The notes below the pieces were generated by a model that saw nothing but the letters and a program-made list of their open reading frames with translations, did not search any database and had not been told where the DNA came from. Positions 53,042 through 61,476 of a DNA stretch of 64,000 bases are shown piece after piece. Location of the stretch: NCBI RefSeq assembly GCF_040812015.1, contig NZ_JBFNXJ010000018.1, positions 23,746 to 87,745 on the forward strand, read 5' to 3'. Both the position numbers and the translations under genes were made by a program. Each line of letters opens with the position of its first letter. Position 1 is the stretch's first letter. Source of the stretch: Chitinivorax sp. PXF-14 (GTDB taxonomy: Bacteria > Pseudomonadota > Gammaproteobacteria > Burkholderiales > SCOH01).

Positions 53042-53908
53042 CTATTCGCCGCCGAGTATCTTCGGCGGCTGCGCCAGGTCGAAACCGTTGAAAGGCCTGG
53101 ATTTGTCGTGAGCAACCGGCTCCCAGCCGATGCGGCCGTTGGGGCGTCCGCCATCGACGCGCAGCACGGCGCCGGTGATGAACGATGCCGCTTCGGACAA
53201 CAGGTAGACGATCGCCGCCGAGATTTCCGATTCGGTGCCGAGCCGGTAGGCGGGGATGCTGGTATGCGCCTTTTTCAGGAAGCTGGCGAATTCTGGCGGA
53301 TATTTCTCCAGTCCGCTCGACGCGATATAGCCGGGGGCGACGGCGTTGACGCGAACGCCGGCTGCGGCCCATTCGACCGCCGCCGTCTCGGTGAACGACA
53401 CCATGCCGGCGCGCGCCGCGCCCGAGTGGCCCATCATCGGCATACTGCCCCACATGTCGGCCACGATGTTGACGATGGCGCCGCCGTGCTGGCTCATCCA
53501 CTGGCCGAAACTCTCTCGCGCCATCAGGAAGCCGCCGGTGAGGTTGGTCTTCACCACCGCCTCCCAGCCATTGAGCGACATCGCCGCTAGCGGCATCGGA
53601 AACTGGCCGCCGGCATTGTTGACCAGCGCATCGATGCGGCCGTGCGTGGCCAGCACGTCGCCGATCACCAGCTGTACCGATGCCTCGTCGCGGATATCGA
53701 TGGCATGGCAGCTGACCAGGCCGCCGCGCGCCACGATCTCGGCCTCGACGCTCTTCAGCTTGTCGAGCTTGCGGCCGACCAGGGCCACGCGGGCACCCAG
53801 CGCAGCCAGCTCATGTGCGGTGCAACGGCCGATGCCGCTGCCACCACCGGTGACGATGGCAACCTGGCCGTCAAACAGGCCGGGGCGGAAGATGGAGCGG
53901 TAGGACAT
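53042..53908 (-). CDS. SDR-family 2,4-dienoyl/trans-2-enoyl-CoA reductase-like
   Basis: 288 aa short-chain dehydrogenase. The Rossmann loop is VTGGGSGIGRCTAHELAALG, then NNAGG, and a C-terminal part runs SFITGAVLRVDGGRPNG. As in PECR-like reductases, the expected YxxxK is replaced by HSGAARAG, consistent with acyl-CoA reductase relatives where an alternative catalytic residue set is used. The neighbouring acyl-CoA dehydrogenase (110 bp upstream on the same strand) fits a shared role in fatty-acid or acyl-CoA metabolism. ATG 53908 with a GGGAA ribosome site. Confidence 0.87.
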   Translation of the reverse strand: MSYRSIFRPGLFDGQVAIVTGGGSGIGRCTAHELAALGARVALVGRKLDKLKSVEAEIVARGGLVSCHAIDIRDEASVQLVIGDVLATHGRIDALVNNAGGQFPMPLAAMSLNGWEAVVKTNLTGGFLMARESFGQWMSQHGGAIVNIVADMWGSMPMMGHSGAARAGMVSFTETAAVEWAAAGVRVNAVAPGYIASSGLEKYPPEFASFLKKAHTSIPAYRLGTESEISAAIVYLLSEAASFITGAVLRVDGGRPNGRIGWEPVAHDKSRPFNGFDLAQPPKILGGE

Positions 53909-54017
53909 GGCGTTTCCCGTGAATTGGACTGCCAACGAGTATCGCACCGCCCAGCCAGCCCGAACGATTGCGAAAACTGACAAATTGACTCACCGGAAGC
54001 GTCGGCCAAACCGATGC

Positions 54018-55169
54018 TCACAGGCCGATCTGCTTGGCGATGATCTCGTTCATGATCTCGTGGGTGCCGCCGCCGATCGACAGGATGCGCCCATCGCGGT
54101 ATAGCCGCTCGACCAGCGATTCGCGCATATAGCCCATGCCGCCGAAGATCTGCACCGCCTCGTAGGTCACCTCGTCGCACACCCTGGTCGCGAAGTTCTT
54201 CGCCATCGACACCTCGCGCACCGCCGGGATGTCGGCCGCCATCCGCGCAGCGCAGCGGTAGCTGTATTCGCGCGCGACATCGACCTGGGTCGCCATCTCG
54301 GCGAGCTTGTGGCGGATGACCTGATGCCTGGCGAGCGGCCTGCCGAAGGTTTCGCGCGTGGTGACATAGGCCAGGCAGGCGTCGAGCGCCAGCTGGGCCG
54401 TCATGTAGGCCATCACCGAGAGCGCGAGCCGCTCCGACTGGAAATTGGACATGATGGTGTAGAAACCGAGATTCTCGCCGCCGATCAGATTGGCGGCCGG
54501 CACGCGGCAATCCAGAAAGAACAGCTCGGCGGTGTCCGACGCCCACCAGCCCATCTTCTTCAGCGCGCGGCCGGTGCTGAAACCGGGCGTGTCGCGCTCG
54601 ATCAGCAGCAGCGAGATGCCGCCGAAACCCGCCTCGCCGGTGCGCACGGCGACGGTGTAGTAATCGGCGCGGGTGCCGGAGGTGATGAAGGTCTTGGCGC
54701 CATTGACGATGTAGTGGTCACCATCGCGCACCGCGCGGGTCTTCAGGTTGGCCACGTCAGAGCCGCCGCTCGGTTCGGTGATCGCCAGCGCCGAAATCTT
54801 CTCGCCCGCCAGCACCGGCGGCACGATGCGGGCCTTCAGTGCATCCGAGCCTGCGCGCCACACCGGCGGCAGGCCGATGTCGAGCGAACCCAGGCTGGCG
54901 ACGAAACCGCCCGAGCCGGCCGCCATCAACTCCTCGCTGACGGCGACCTTGAGAAACACATCGTCGCCCGAGCCGCCATATTCCTGCGGGTAGCCGATGC
55001 CGAGCAGGCCGAGCTCCCCGGCCTTGCGGTAGAGCTCGCGCGGGAACAGGCCGGCCTCCTCCCAATCCTGGATGTACGGCCTGACCTCGCGTTCGACAAA
55101 ACGCCGCGCGGTCAGGCGGGCCATCTGGTGGGATTCGTTGAAGTACTCCGTAAAGCTCGGGTGAGACAT
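54018..55169 (-). CDS. Acyl-CoA dehydrogenase
   Basis: 383 aa FAD-dependent acyl-CoA dehydrogenase introducing an alpha,beta double bond with electron transfer to ETF. Family motifs: GIGYPQEYGGSGDDVFLKVA, ALAITEPSGGSDVANLKTRA (FAD/substrate domain), GAKTFITSGTRADYY, and the C-terminal YEAVQIFGGMGYMRESLVER, then RILSIGGGTHEIMNEIIAKQ. The catalytic Glu is expected in the C-terminal region. ATG 55169. Precedes the SDR gene on the same strand, probably the same catabolic operon; chain-length specificity unknown. Confidence 0.93.
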   Translation of the reverse strand: MSHPSFTEYFNESHQMARLTARRFVEREVRPYIQDWEEAGLFPRELYRKAGELGLLGIGYPQEYGGSGDDVFLKVAVSEELMAAGSGGFVASLGSLDIGLPPVWRAGSDALKARIVPPVLAGEKISALAITEPSGGSDVANLKTRAVRDGDHYIVNGAKTFITSGTRADYYTVAVRTGEAGFGGISLLLIERDTPGFSTGRALKKMGWWASDTAELFFLDCRVPAANLIGGENLGFYTIMSNFQSERLALSVMAYMTAQLALDACLAYVTTRETFGRPLARHQVIRHKLAEMATQVDVAREYSYRCAARMAADIPAVREVSMAKNFATRVCDEVTYEAVQIFGGMGYMRESLVERLYRDGRILSIGGGTHEIMNEIIAKQIGL

Positions 55170-55391
55170 GGGCGGCCCCAGACAGTCAGATTGCCGGACA
55201 ATAGCAGAGCCGTATGTCGCCCACAATGCGAGGTGCGATGCGGCACCGAATGCGCCCAGCCTGGGCAAGGATGACCCGCCGCGGTACAAAACCGCTAGCC
55301 CGCCGCGACGGGCAGGTCAGGCAAACGGCGCTTGCTCGTGTTCAGTCCCCGGCTGTATCGCCGCCGTGCGGCGCCACATCGAGTCCGGCGC

Positions 55392-55418
55392 TGGACTTGC
55401 CCCATATCACCGGACACC
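55392..55418 (+). repeat. IS2-group terminal inverted repeat, left
   Basis: Begins TGGACTTGCCCC and ends GGACACC. Pairs imperfectly with the right repeat. Confidence 0.75.
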
Positions 55419-55427
55419 ACCCCACCC

Positions 55428-56304
55428 TTAAGTTGATGATGCCACCAAGCGCCGGAACTCCCGGGGTGAGCGGTATTTCAAGGCGCTGTGCGGATATTGC
55501 TCGTTGTAGTGCTCGAAGGCGATGGCCAGGTTACGCCTGGCGATTGCCACGTCCGGCTTGGGCATGTGGACCACATAGTCCCGCTTCATCGTTTTGACCA
55601 AGCTTTCCGCCATGCCGTTGCTTTGCGGGCTGCGCGCCGGTGTGGCCCTTGGCGTCAAGCCAAGGACCCGCACAAAGTGTCGGGTGGCGTCGGCGGTGTA
55701 AGCCGAGCCGTTGTCACTCAGCCATTCAATTGCCGGCGCTTCACGCTCCAGCCCGATGCGTTGTTCCAGGCTCTACAGCATCACGCTCTGTACGTCGTCG
55801 CTACGGTAACCCGTCGTGCTGGCCACCCAGCTCATCACTTTGCGATCGCAGCAGTCCATGACGAAGGTGACACAGAGTTTGTCGTCATCGTCACAGCGGA
55901 TTTCAAACCCGTCCGAGCACCAGCGGGTATTGCTGCTGGTGACGGTGATCCGCCCATCGTGGCGACGGGGGGGCGGGCTGTTTTCGCCGGTGCGCCAGCA
56001 ATAGACTGTGCTGTTTCATCACCCGGTACACGCACTTGGCGTTGACCGGCTGACGGCCTTGTTCTTCCCGCTCTCACCGCAACAAGCCCCAGGCCCGGCG
56101 GTAGCCGTAGCTCGGCAGTTCCGCCACCAGTCGGCTCAGGTCGGCCACTACGTCTGCATCGTCAGGTTACCGCTGCCGACGGCCATCCTGCCAGTCTGAT
56201 GGCCGTTTGCTGCGAACGGTCAACTGTGAGCGCACCACACCCAGACAATCACTGACCTACTTCACTGGTCGCCCGTCGGCAACAAGGGTGAGCGCGCAAT
56301 CCAT
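55428..56304 (-). pseudogene. IS2-group transposase OrfB (InsD-like), dead
   Basis: Translation from ATG 56304 aligns along its length with IS2 OrfB but is broken. A stop at codon 16 (TAG, 56257-56259), further in-frame TAA and TGA stops before about 56080, a frameshift at a run of seven C near 55970, and another TAG near 55775 interrupt it. The rest is well preserved, including the DDE residues in CSDGFEI, WLSDNGSAY and NGMAESLVK. The intact 81-codon C-terminal piece ends at 55428. It must be non-functional unless the assembly is wrong. Confidence 0.85.
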
Positions 56305-56657
56305 GTTCGCGAGCGGGCAATCTCCACGGCTTCCTTGAGTATCTCCGCTTCCATGGTTTTCTTGCCCAACAGCCGCTGCAATTCGCGAATCTGCTTCATC
56401 ACCTCGGCCAGCTCTGAGGCCGGAACCACCGCTTCACCCGCACTCACCGCCGACAGGCGGCCATCCTGATGGAGTTTGCGCCAATGGAACAACTGATTCG
56501 GGATGATGCCGTACCGCCGCACCACCAGTGACACCGCTTGTCCGGACGCGAAACTCTCGCGCACCATGGCCAGCTTATCTTCGACCGACCAGCGTCGACG
56601 ACGCTCCGGCTCGCGTACCTCTGCCGAGGGTTTGTTCTTCGTGTAAGTTATAAACAC
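56262..56657 (-). CDS. IS2-group transposase OrfA (InsC-like)
   Basis: 131 aa DNA-binding subunit. The N-terminal helix-turn-helix segment spans about residues 20-65 ([20 protein letters not shown], then [17 protein letters not shown]), followed by a leucine-zipper-like helix ([20 protein letters not shown]) and the end [12 protein letters not shown]. In IS2, OrfA and OrfB are fused by -1 frameshifting at an A-rich site near this helix. Here a GCAAGAAAAC stretch is in that position, but OrfB is disrupted. The reading frame is complete. Confidence 0.88.
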   Translation of the reverse strand: MFITYTKNKPSAEVREPERRRRWSVEDKLAMVRESFASGQAVSLVVRRYGIIPNQLFHWRKLHQDGRLSAVSAGEAVVPASELAEVMKQIRELQRLLGKKTMEAEILKEAVEIARSRTWIARSPLLPTGDQ

Positions 56658-56689
56658 AACCGTATGCCTATCCCTTAGTGTCAGGGAGA

Positions 56690-56721
56690 ACGGGTGTCCT
56701 GTGTTTTTCGGGGCTACTTCA
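56690..56721 (-). repeat. IS2-group terminal inverted repeat, right
   Basis: Read inward from 56721 it begins TGAAGTAGCCCC and reaches GGACACC, matching the left repeat with a few mismatches and a slightly longer middle. Confidence 0.7.
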
Positions 56722-57193
56722 TTGCCTATTTTGCGTTAACAGGCCATGGTGAGCATTTATAGTGTGCCACTATTCACGCCGCGAGGCGGTTGGCATCAGT
56801 GATGCTAGTGGTGGCATTACAATGCCGCGCGACTTCACGGTAGCCTGTACTACTTGACGCAGCAGTGTCAGCCCCCCCCCACCGTCTTCTTGAGACGATT
56901 GGCGCAAAATCGCCGAGCAGATCAAGAGCGTTGTGCAGATCGGGCGTAGAGGATTTGGAAATTGCTTGTGGATTGCACCAATCAAGTATCTACTTGGCAC
57001 CAGCCTTGGTCTGGTATGCGTTGGATACTTAAACCTATACAGACTCTGATGTGCTAGAAATCGTTCGGTAGATTTGATACCTTTGCCCGGTTTGGGGTTG
57101 GTCTCCCGCTCTTGGCCCATCTCTGTTTGGGCCCCGCACTATTGCGAGGGTAGGGTTAAATTATGACGATAAATTTCTCTGGCGTATCTTCAG
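56722..57193. other. 472-bp junction region with possible gene remnants
   Basis: AT-richer than the left side. On the plus strand a 52-codon frame at 56894-57049 with no start codon has protein-like composition, including a hydrophobic segment (YLLGTSLGLVCVGYLNLY). Another open frame near 56753-56855 ends GITMPRDFTVACTT. Both look like fragments of genes cut during insertion or recombination. A minus-strand frame (56770-57120) has poor composition. The promoter of the glycan cluster is expected at about 57060-57160. Confidence 0.45.
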
Positions 57194-57204
57194 ATGGAAA
57201 CTAG
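57163..57204 (+). CDS. Possible 13-residue leader peptide
   Basis: ATG 57163 follows AGGGTAGGG, a good ribosome site, and encodes MTINFSGVSSDGN then TAG at 57202-57204, overlapping the start of the membrane-protein gene (ATG 57194). The downstream gene has no good ribosome site of its own, so it could be translated by coupling from this leader. Function is inference; it may be fortuitous. Confidence 0.35.
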   Translation: MTINFSGVSSDGN

Positions 57205-58450
57205 GAATCGCCTCCAGTTGACTTTCTTGCTGATTGGTGTCGGGCTAATCGGACTCTTGGGTATTGCTGCCGCCTATCGTTTTGGGTTCGGGGTAATGTC
57301 GGAAATTGCCGACAAAAATCCGGAACGGCTACGTGATTTCACATTTCCTGTTTGGCACAGCCATTCGATTTCAGAACATGGTTTTCTGGTTTTTCTAACA
57401 TCTGACAGCTTTGCCAATAGGTCTGCTTATTCTAATCACTCCACGGTGTATTTGTGGATTATGGACGTGCTTTACCATATTCAGCAACGGGTCCCAGTTC
57501 TATCTATGCGAAAGACTGGTGCATGCCTTGGAATGTTGGCAACGCTACTTTCTATTGGCTTTGTTGCGTGCAAGCGGATCAATGGCACGATAGCAACGAG
57601 TAAGCTGCTTCTGCTGGCTTTGGGGTTTGCTTATGTTGCTACGGCACCGACATACTGGATCGCGACGGCAAAATTTAATGTAGACAATGGATTTATTATA
57701 GTCATGCCGGCTCTTGTCATGTTAAGCCACTACGCATCACAAGGTGGTTGGAATTGGCGTATATTTTGGTGTTGGGCTGTCATTGTAACGTTAATTATGC
57801 CAATAGCAGGCGTATTATTTGCTTTTGGTCTCATCGTACAAAATATTGGATACGGTATTCCATTCGGAGCCCGCAGATTTTCTACTCCCGCTCTGCTCGC
57901 AACAATGGCAGTCATCGTCTATTTGGAGCCAGTAGTTGCCGCAAATTGGCTCGGCTTTTCAAGTTCGAACAGCCCATGGGCATTTCGCTCTGGCTTGGAT
58001 GGTGATATTACATATTTTAGTAATACGTTGAATTCGGTATTTTTCCCGTTTTACCGTCGCCCAGCCTTCCTGATCATTGTGCCTATTATGCTGGTATTTG
58101 TACAATGGCTCAGTCGACAGAAATATGGTAGATCAATGGCCGGGCAGCCTGTTGTCACTGATTGGGCTTTTATAGTAAATCTCTTCTCGTTTTATGCGCT
58201 TACGCTATTGTTTTGGCCTCAGGCTGTTTCCATTCACCCGTATCTTTATGATGCAGTCCTCGTTGGGCCGCTTTTGACTTGGGCCATGATTAACTTTGCC
58301 GGTCGAGATTTCTCGGCGCATGCCTTTACTTTGTGGTCGATCACCTTGGCTGCTTTGGTTATGTTTAACTTAACCAGTATAGCGCAGGCTGCGCGCAATA
58401 CAGAGCACGCATATCCAACGTGGAGTCTATCAAGTGATAAGATCGGCTAA
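57194..58450 (+). CDS. Polytopic membrane protein, probable GT-C type glycosyltransferase
   Basis: 418 aa with about ten to eleven transmembrane helices from residue 10 onward. A first large outside loop (about 35-85) contains an acidic/aromatic pattern (SISEHGFLVFLTSDSFANRS) and YSNHSTVYLW, resembling the Y-x-N-H-P-P-L-Y motif of GT-C glycosyltransferases that use undecaprenyl- or dolichyl-linked donors (ArnT/PMT-like). Family is not certain. Codon use is clearly more AT-rich than the first 55 kb. The next gene overlaps by 17 bp. Likely transfers the sugar loaded by the GT2 gene downstream. Confidence 0.7.
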   Translation: METRNRLQLTFLLIGVGLIGLLGIAAAYRFGFGVMSEIADKNPERLRDFTFPVWHSHSISEHGFLVFLTSDSFANRSAYSNHSTVYLWIMDVLYHIQQRVPVLSMRKTGACLGMLATLLSIGFVACKRINGTIATSKLLLLALGFAYVATAPTYWIATAKFNVDNGFIIVMPALVMLSHYASQGGWNWRIFWCWAVIVTLIMPIAGVLFAFGLIVQNIGYGIPFGARRFSTPALLATMAVIVYLEPVVAANWLGFSSSNSPWAFRSGLDGDITYFSNTLNSVFFPFYRRPAFLIIVPIMLVFVQWLSRQKYGRSMAGQPVVTDWAFIVNLFSFYALTLLFWPQAVSIHPYLYDAVLVGPLLTWAMINFAGRDFSAHAFTLWSITLAALVMFNLTSIAQAARNTEHAYPTWSLSSDKIG

Positions 58451-59153
58451 ACAGGAGGCTCTTGGTAAGAAAGTTGCAATCCTCCAATCAAATTACATCC
58501 CTTGGAAGGGATATTTCGAAATCATTGCAGCAGTTGACGAGTTTATTCTGTACGACGACATGCAATTCACAAAAAACGATTGGAGAAATCGGAATCGCAT
58601 TAAAACTCCTGTTGGGACTCAATGGTTAAGTATTCCAGTAGGTAGCGATATTCGTCGGCGTATTCGTGATGTTTGTTTGCCTGAAGTAGCATGGGCTGAG
58701 CAGCATTGGAAGACACTATCGATGAACTATCGGGCAGCAGCTTGCTTTGATGAAGTTGCTCGCTGGCTAGCACCACTTTATCTCGAGAATAATTGTGTTG
58801 ACCTCTCTTCGTTCAATCGCAAGCTTATCGAGGCAGTGTGCCTCTATCTCGGTATCCAGACCCAGATCAGCAATTCGTGGGATTATTTGTTGATTGACGG
58901 GAAAACGGAGCGGCTGGTAGATCTCTGCCGGCAAGCAGGGGGGACAACCTACTTGTCTGGCCCCGCTGCCCGAGGCTACCTTGATGAGAATCTGTTCCAG
59001 GATGAGGGGATTTGTGTGCAATGGATGCACTATGGCCCTTATCCTGAATATCCGCAGCTATGGGGCCCATTTGCACATGAGGTGTCTATATTGGATATTC
59101 TCTTTAATTGCGGAATAAATGCTGTTAATTACATGAATTTCCCACGACCTTGA
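58434..59153 (+). CDS. WbqC-like family protein
   Basis: 239 aa. The WbqC family signature is prominent near the N-terminus: KKVAILQSNYIPWKGYFEII then DEFILYDDMQFTKNDWRNRN. Later comes TYLSGPAARGYLDENLFQDE. WbqC proteins occur in polysaccharide loci making amino-deoxysugars; their activity is poorly defined. GTG 58434 is used because it overlaps the membrane-protein stop by 17 bp and leads straight into the conserved start. The stop overlaps the next GT2 start by 4 bp. Confidence 0.85.
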   Translation: MIRSAKQEALGKKVAILQSNYIPWKGYFEIIAAVDEFILYDDMQFTKNDWRNRNRIKTPVGTQWLSIPVGSDIRRRIRDVCLPEVAWAEQHWKTLSMNYRAAACFDEVARWLAPLYLENNCVDLSSFNRKLIEAVCLYLGIQTQISNSWDYLLIDGKTERLVDLCRQAGGTTYLSGPAARGYLDENLFQDEGICVQWMHYGPYPEYPQLWGPFAHEVSILDILFNCGINAVNYMNFPRP

Positions 59154-60076
59154 AGCTTTCTATCGTTACCACTCTTTATCATTCCCGCAATTTTCTGGAT
59201 GAATTTTATCGGAGAGCAAGTGCTGCTGCGCGAGCCTTCGCACTTGACGACTATGAGATCGTGATTGTCAACGATGGCTCGCCGGATGACAGTTTCGAAC
59301 TTGCTATGAACATTGCTCTGCAAGATGCACGTGTAATGGTCGTCGATCTATCACGGAACTTCGGGCACCACAAGGCAATGATGACCGGTCTGGCTCATGC
59401 TGCAGGGGACGTCATATTTCTGATCGACAGTGACCTTGAGGAATCTCCCGAATGGCTAGCAGACTTTGCTGAAACGCTCATCGGTGAACGGTGTGATGTA
59501 GTCTATGGTGTGCAAGAACAACGAAAGGGGGGATGGTTCGAACGTGTGAGTGGGCAGTGGTTCTGGACGCTATTCAATGTGCTGACAGATATGTCCCTAC
59601 CTGCCAATATGGTTACTGCACGACTAATGTCCCGTCGATATGTAGATGCCTTGTTGCGGCATCAGGAACGCGAGGTCTTCATGGCCGGGCTTTGGCACAT
59701 TACCGGGTTTTCGCAAATAGCAAAGACAGTGTATAAGCTTAGCAATACCACTTCGACCTACACCTTCCGTAAAAAGATTGCCTTATTGGTCAATTCGATT
59801 ACCGCATTTAGCAACACGCCGTTGATTGGTATTTTCTATACTGGTTCCGTTATTTCGCTATTAGCTGGGGCCTATATCATATGGTTGCTCGTCAACTGGC
59901 TATTCTTGAACCGCCCACCTACTGGATGGACCTCCGTAATGGCATCGATTTGGTTAATTGGGGGCTTACTAATGTCCTGTGTGGGGATAATCGGTATTTA
60001 TCTGTCTAAGATATTCTCGGAAACAAAGCAGCGTCCATACACGATTATTCGGCAAATTTATCGACGCAAATCATGA
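59150..60076 (+). CDS. Glycosyltransferase family 2, DPMS/ArnC/GtrB-like
   Basis: 308 aa. The GT2 core is at the start (KLSIVTTLYHSRNFLDEFYR), with the DXD-like IDSDLEESPEWLADFA and ARVMVVDLSRNFGHHKAMMT, the latter typical of dolichol-/undecaprenyl-phosphate sugar synthases. Two C-terminal transmembrane helices (about 230-255 and 265-290) and end KIFSETKQRPYTIIRQIYRR match GtrB/ArnC-type enzymes. It probably makes undecaprenyl-phosphate-sugar. TTG start at 59150, overlapping wbqC-like by 4 bp and the formyltransferase by 4 bp. Confidence 0.88.
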   Translation: MKLSIVTTLYHSRNFLDEFYRRASAAARAFALDDYEIVIVNDGSPDDSFELAMNIALQDARVMVVDLSRNFGHHKAMMTGLAHAAGDVIFLIDSDLEESPEWLADFAETLIGERCDVVYGVQEQRKGGWFERVSGQWFWTLFNVLTDMSLPANMVTARLMSRRYVDALLRHQEREVFMAGLWHITGFSQIAKTVYKLSNTTSTYTFRKKIALLVNSITAFSNTPLIGIFYTGSVISLLAGAYIIWLLVNWLFLNRPPTGWTSVMASIWLIGGLLMSCVGIIGIYLSKIFSETKQRPYTIIRQIYRRKS

Positions 60077-60783
60077 CTCGGCGTATTGTTTTTCTATGCT
60101 CGGGGGGGGGCGGTAATTTGCGCTTCATTGTGCAGGCCGCAGCGCTTGGCGCCTTGCCTGATGCAGTGGTATGTGCAGTAATTACCGATCGGGAATGTCT
60201 CGCAAATCGGTTTGCACGTGAGCATGGTGTGTCTACCCGTGTGCTCGATTTTACTGCAGATGCTCAGCAAGCGATTGTAGCAGCACTCGACGACGTCGCC
60301 GCTGATATGGTGGTTACCAATGTCCACAAGATTCTTACTGAGCCCGTGGTCGATCTCTATCGCGGGAAATTGATTAATCTGCACTATTCGCTACTACCGG
60401 CTTACGGTGGCGTCATCGGCACACGGCCGGTCGAAATGGCGTTGGCTGATGGAGCCAAGTTTATTGGTGTTACCGCTCACGAGGTAGCAGCCACGGTTGA
60501 TACCGGCCGCGCTATTGTGCAAGGTGTAATTCCGACCATGCCGCAAGATACCGTCACCACCATAATGGACACGGTTTTCAGGAGTGGCTGCCTGGCCTTG
60601 CTCGAAGCGTTGCAGGCAACTGCTGCGCCAGTGGGAAGGGAGACGAATTATGTTCGACTACATGGCCGTCATGTTTGCTTCAATCGGGCGCTATCATTTG
60701 CACCGGATTTGTTCGATGAGGCATTCTGGCTTGATCTAGCGGCTTATCCGGACTTACCCGACACCACGGAGGTTTTGCAATGA
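60073..60783 (+). CDS. PurN-type (formyl_trans_N) sugar formyltransferase
   Basis: 236 aa formyltransferase-fold protein. The catalytic triad of the family is present: Asn102 and His104 in INLHYSLLPAYGG and Asp143 in VAATVDTGRAIVQG, equivalent to N106/H108/D144 of PurN. A glycine-rich start (FLCSGGGGNLRFIVQ) contacts the substrate. Because it lies beside an RffA-type aminotransferase and an ArnC-like transferase, it most likely N-formylates an amino-deoxysugar using 10-formyl-THF, rather than glycinamide ribotide. Overlaps the GT2 gene by 4 bp. Confidence 0.85.
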   Translation: MTRRIVFLCSGGGGNLRFIVQAAALGALPDAVVCAVITDRECLANRFAREHGVSTRVLDFTADAQQAIVAALDDVAADMVVTNVHKILTEPVVDLYRGKLINLHYSLLPAYGGVIGTRPVEMALADGAKFIGVTAHEVAATVDTGRAIVQGVIPTMPQDTVTTIMDTVFRSGCLALLEALQATAAPVGRETNYVRLHGRHVCFNRALSFAPDLFDEAFWLDLAAYPDLPDTTEVLQ

Positions 60784-60814
60784 GTGGTGCCGACTCCAGT
60801 GCGAGGCATGCCTG

Positions 60815-61474
60815 ATGGCCCAGATTACGAGTGGATTTCGCGCTATCTTGTCCCTGCCTATGATTTACTCCGCGTTTCAGCATTTCATGGGGGCCGAAAA
60901 GGATCGGGACCTATATGTGAATGGTTTTCTACTTCCTGGCAAGGGTATGCGGGTCTTGGATATCGGATGCGGACCGGCTGATATCCTAACGCGCCTGCCG
61001 GACGTAGAGTACTATGGTTTTGACATCAGCCATAAGTATATCGAACGAGCACGCCAGCGCTTTGATGGAAGGTGTGCGTATTTTTCTTGTAAACATCTTG
61101 CCCCGGAAGACCTTGCTGACCTGCCTAGGTTTGACCGCATCATAGCAATCGGCCTGTTGCACCATCTGGATGACGATACTGCAATGGCGATCCTGCGCAT
61201 GGCTTCATCGCGGCTCGCACCGGGTGGTCGAATGGTAATGCTCGACCCTTGCCTGAGTGAGGACCAGAATTTTATTTCACGCTGGCTCGTTAGGAGTGAT
61301 CGTGGTCAAAACGTGCGCACCCGGCTCGGTTATGAAGCTCTCGCTCGTGCTGCGTTTAGCTATGTGCACGCAACCATTCGCCATAAGACCTGGATCCCTT
61401 ATACGCATTGCTATGTTGTTTGCGAAAATAGCGAGGGCAATTGTGGTCAAATTGACGATACGTCTACGGATTAA
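60815..61474 (+). CDS. Class I SAM-dependent methyltransferase
   Basis: 219 aa. SAM-binding motif I is RVLDIGCGPADILTRLPDVE, with the acidic strand end YGFDISHKYIERARQRF. Motif IV region IIAIGLLHHLDDDTAMAILR is typical of small-molecule or lipid methyltransferases. A C-terminal segment (WIPYTHCYVVCENS) is short. It starts 31 bp after the formyltransferase and ends 2 bp before the aminotransferase start. Probably O- or N-methylates a cluster sugar, but substrate cannot be inferred from sequence alone. Confidence 0.83.
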   Translation: MAQITSGFRAILSLPMIYSAFQHFMGAEKDRDLYVNGFLLPGKGMRVLDIGCGPADILTRLPDVEYYGFDISHKYIERARQRFDGRCAYFSCKHLAPEDLADLPRFDRIIAIGLLHHLDDDTAMAILRMASSRLAPGGRMVMLDPCLSEDQNFISRWLVRSDRGQNVRTRLGYEALARAAFSYVHATIRHKTWIPYTHCYVVCENSEGNCGQIDDTSTD

Positions 61475-61476
61475 TA

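Larger units (their letters stand above)
55392..56721 (-). mobile_element. IS2-group (IS3 family) insertion sequence, complete but inactivated
   Basis: A 1,330-bp element, essentially the length of E. coli IS2 (1,331 bp). Left end TGGACTTGCCCCATATCACC (55392 on) matches, inverted, the right end (TGAAGTAGCCCCGAAAAACA reading from 56721 inward); both continue into GGACACC. orfA is intact while orfB is broken. The flanking 5 bp (GGCGC left, TTGCC right) do not match, so no target duplication remains. It lies exactly between the GC-rich backbone and the AT-richer glycan cluster. Confidence 0.85.

Noticed and set aside
55428..56304. Idea that stop codons in orfB reflect recoding
   Set aside because: TAG, TAA and TGA all occur and neighbouring genes use them as normal stops; pseudogenisation is simpler.
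55387..56726. Target-site duplication around the IS
   Set aside because: The flanking five bases (GGCGC and TTGCC) do not match.
56770..57120. 116-codon minus-strand frame at the cluster boundary
   Set aside because: Composition is unlike a protein, no ribosome site, and more protein-like fragments lie on the other strand.
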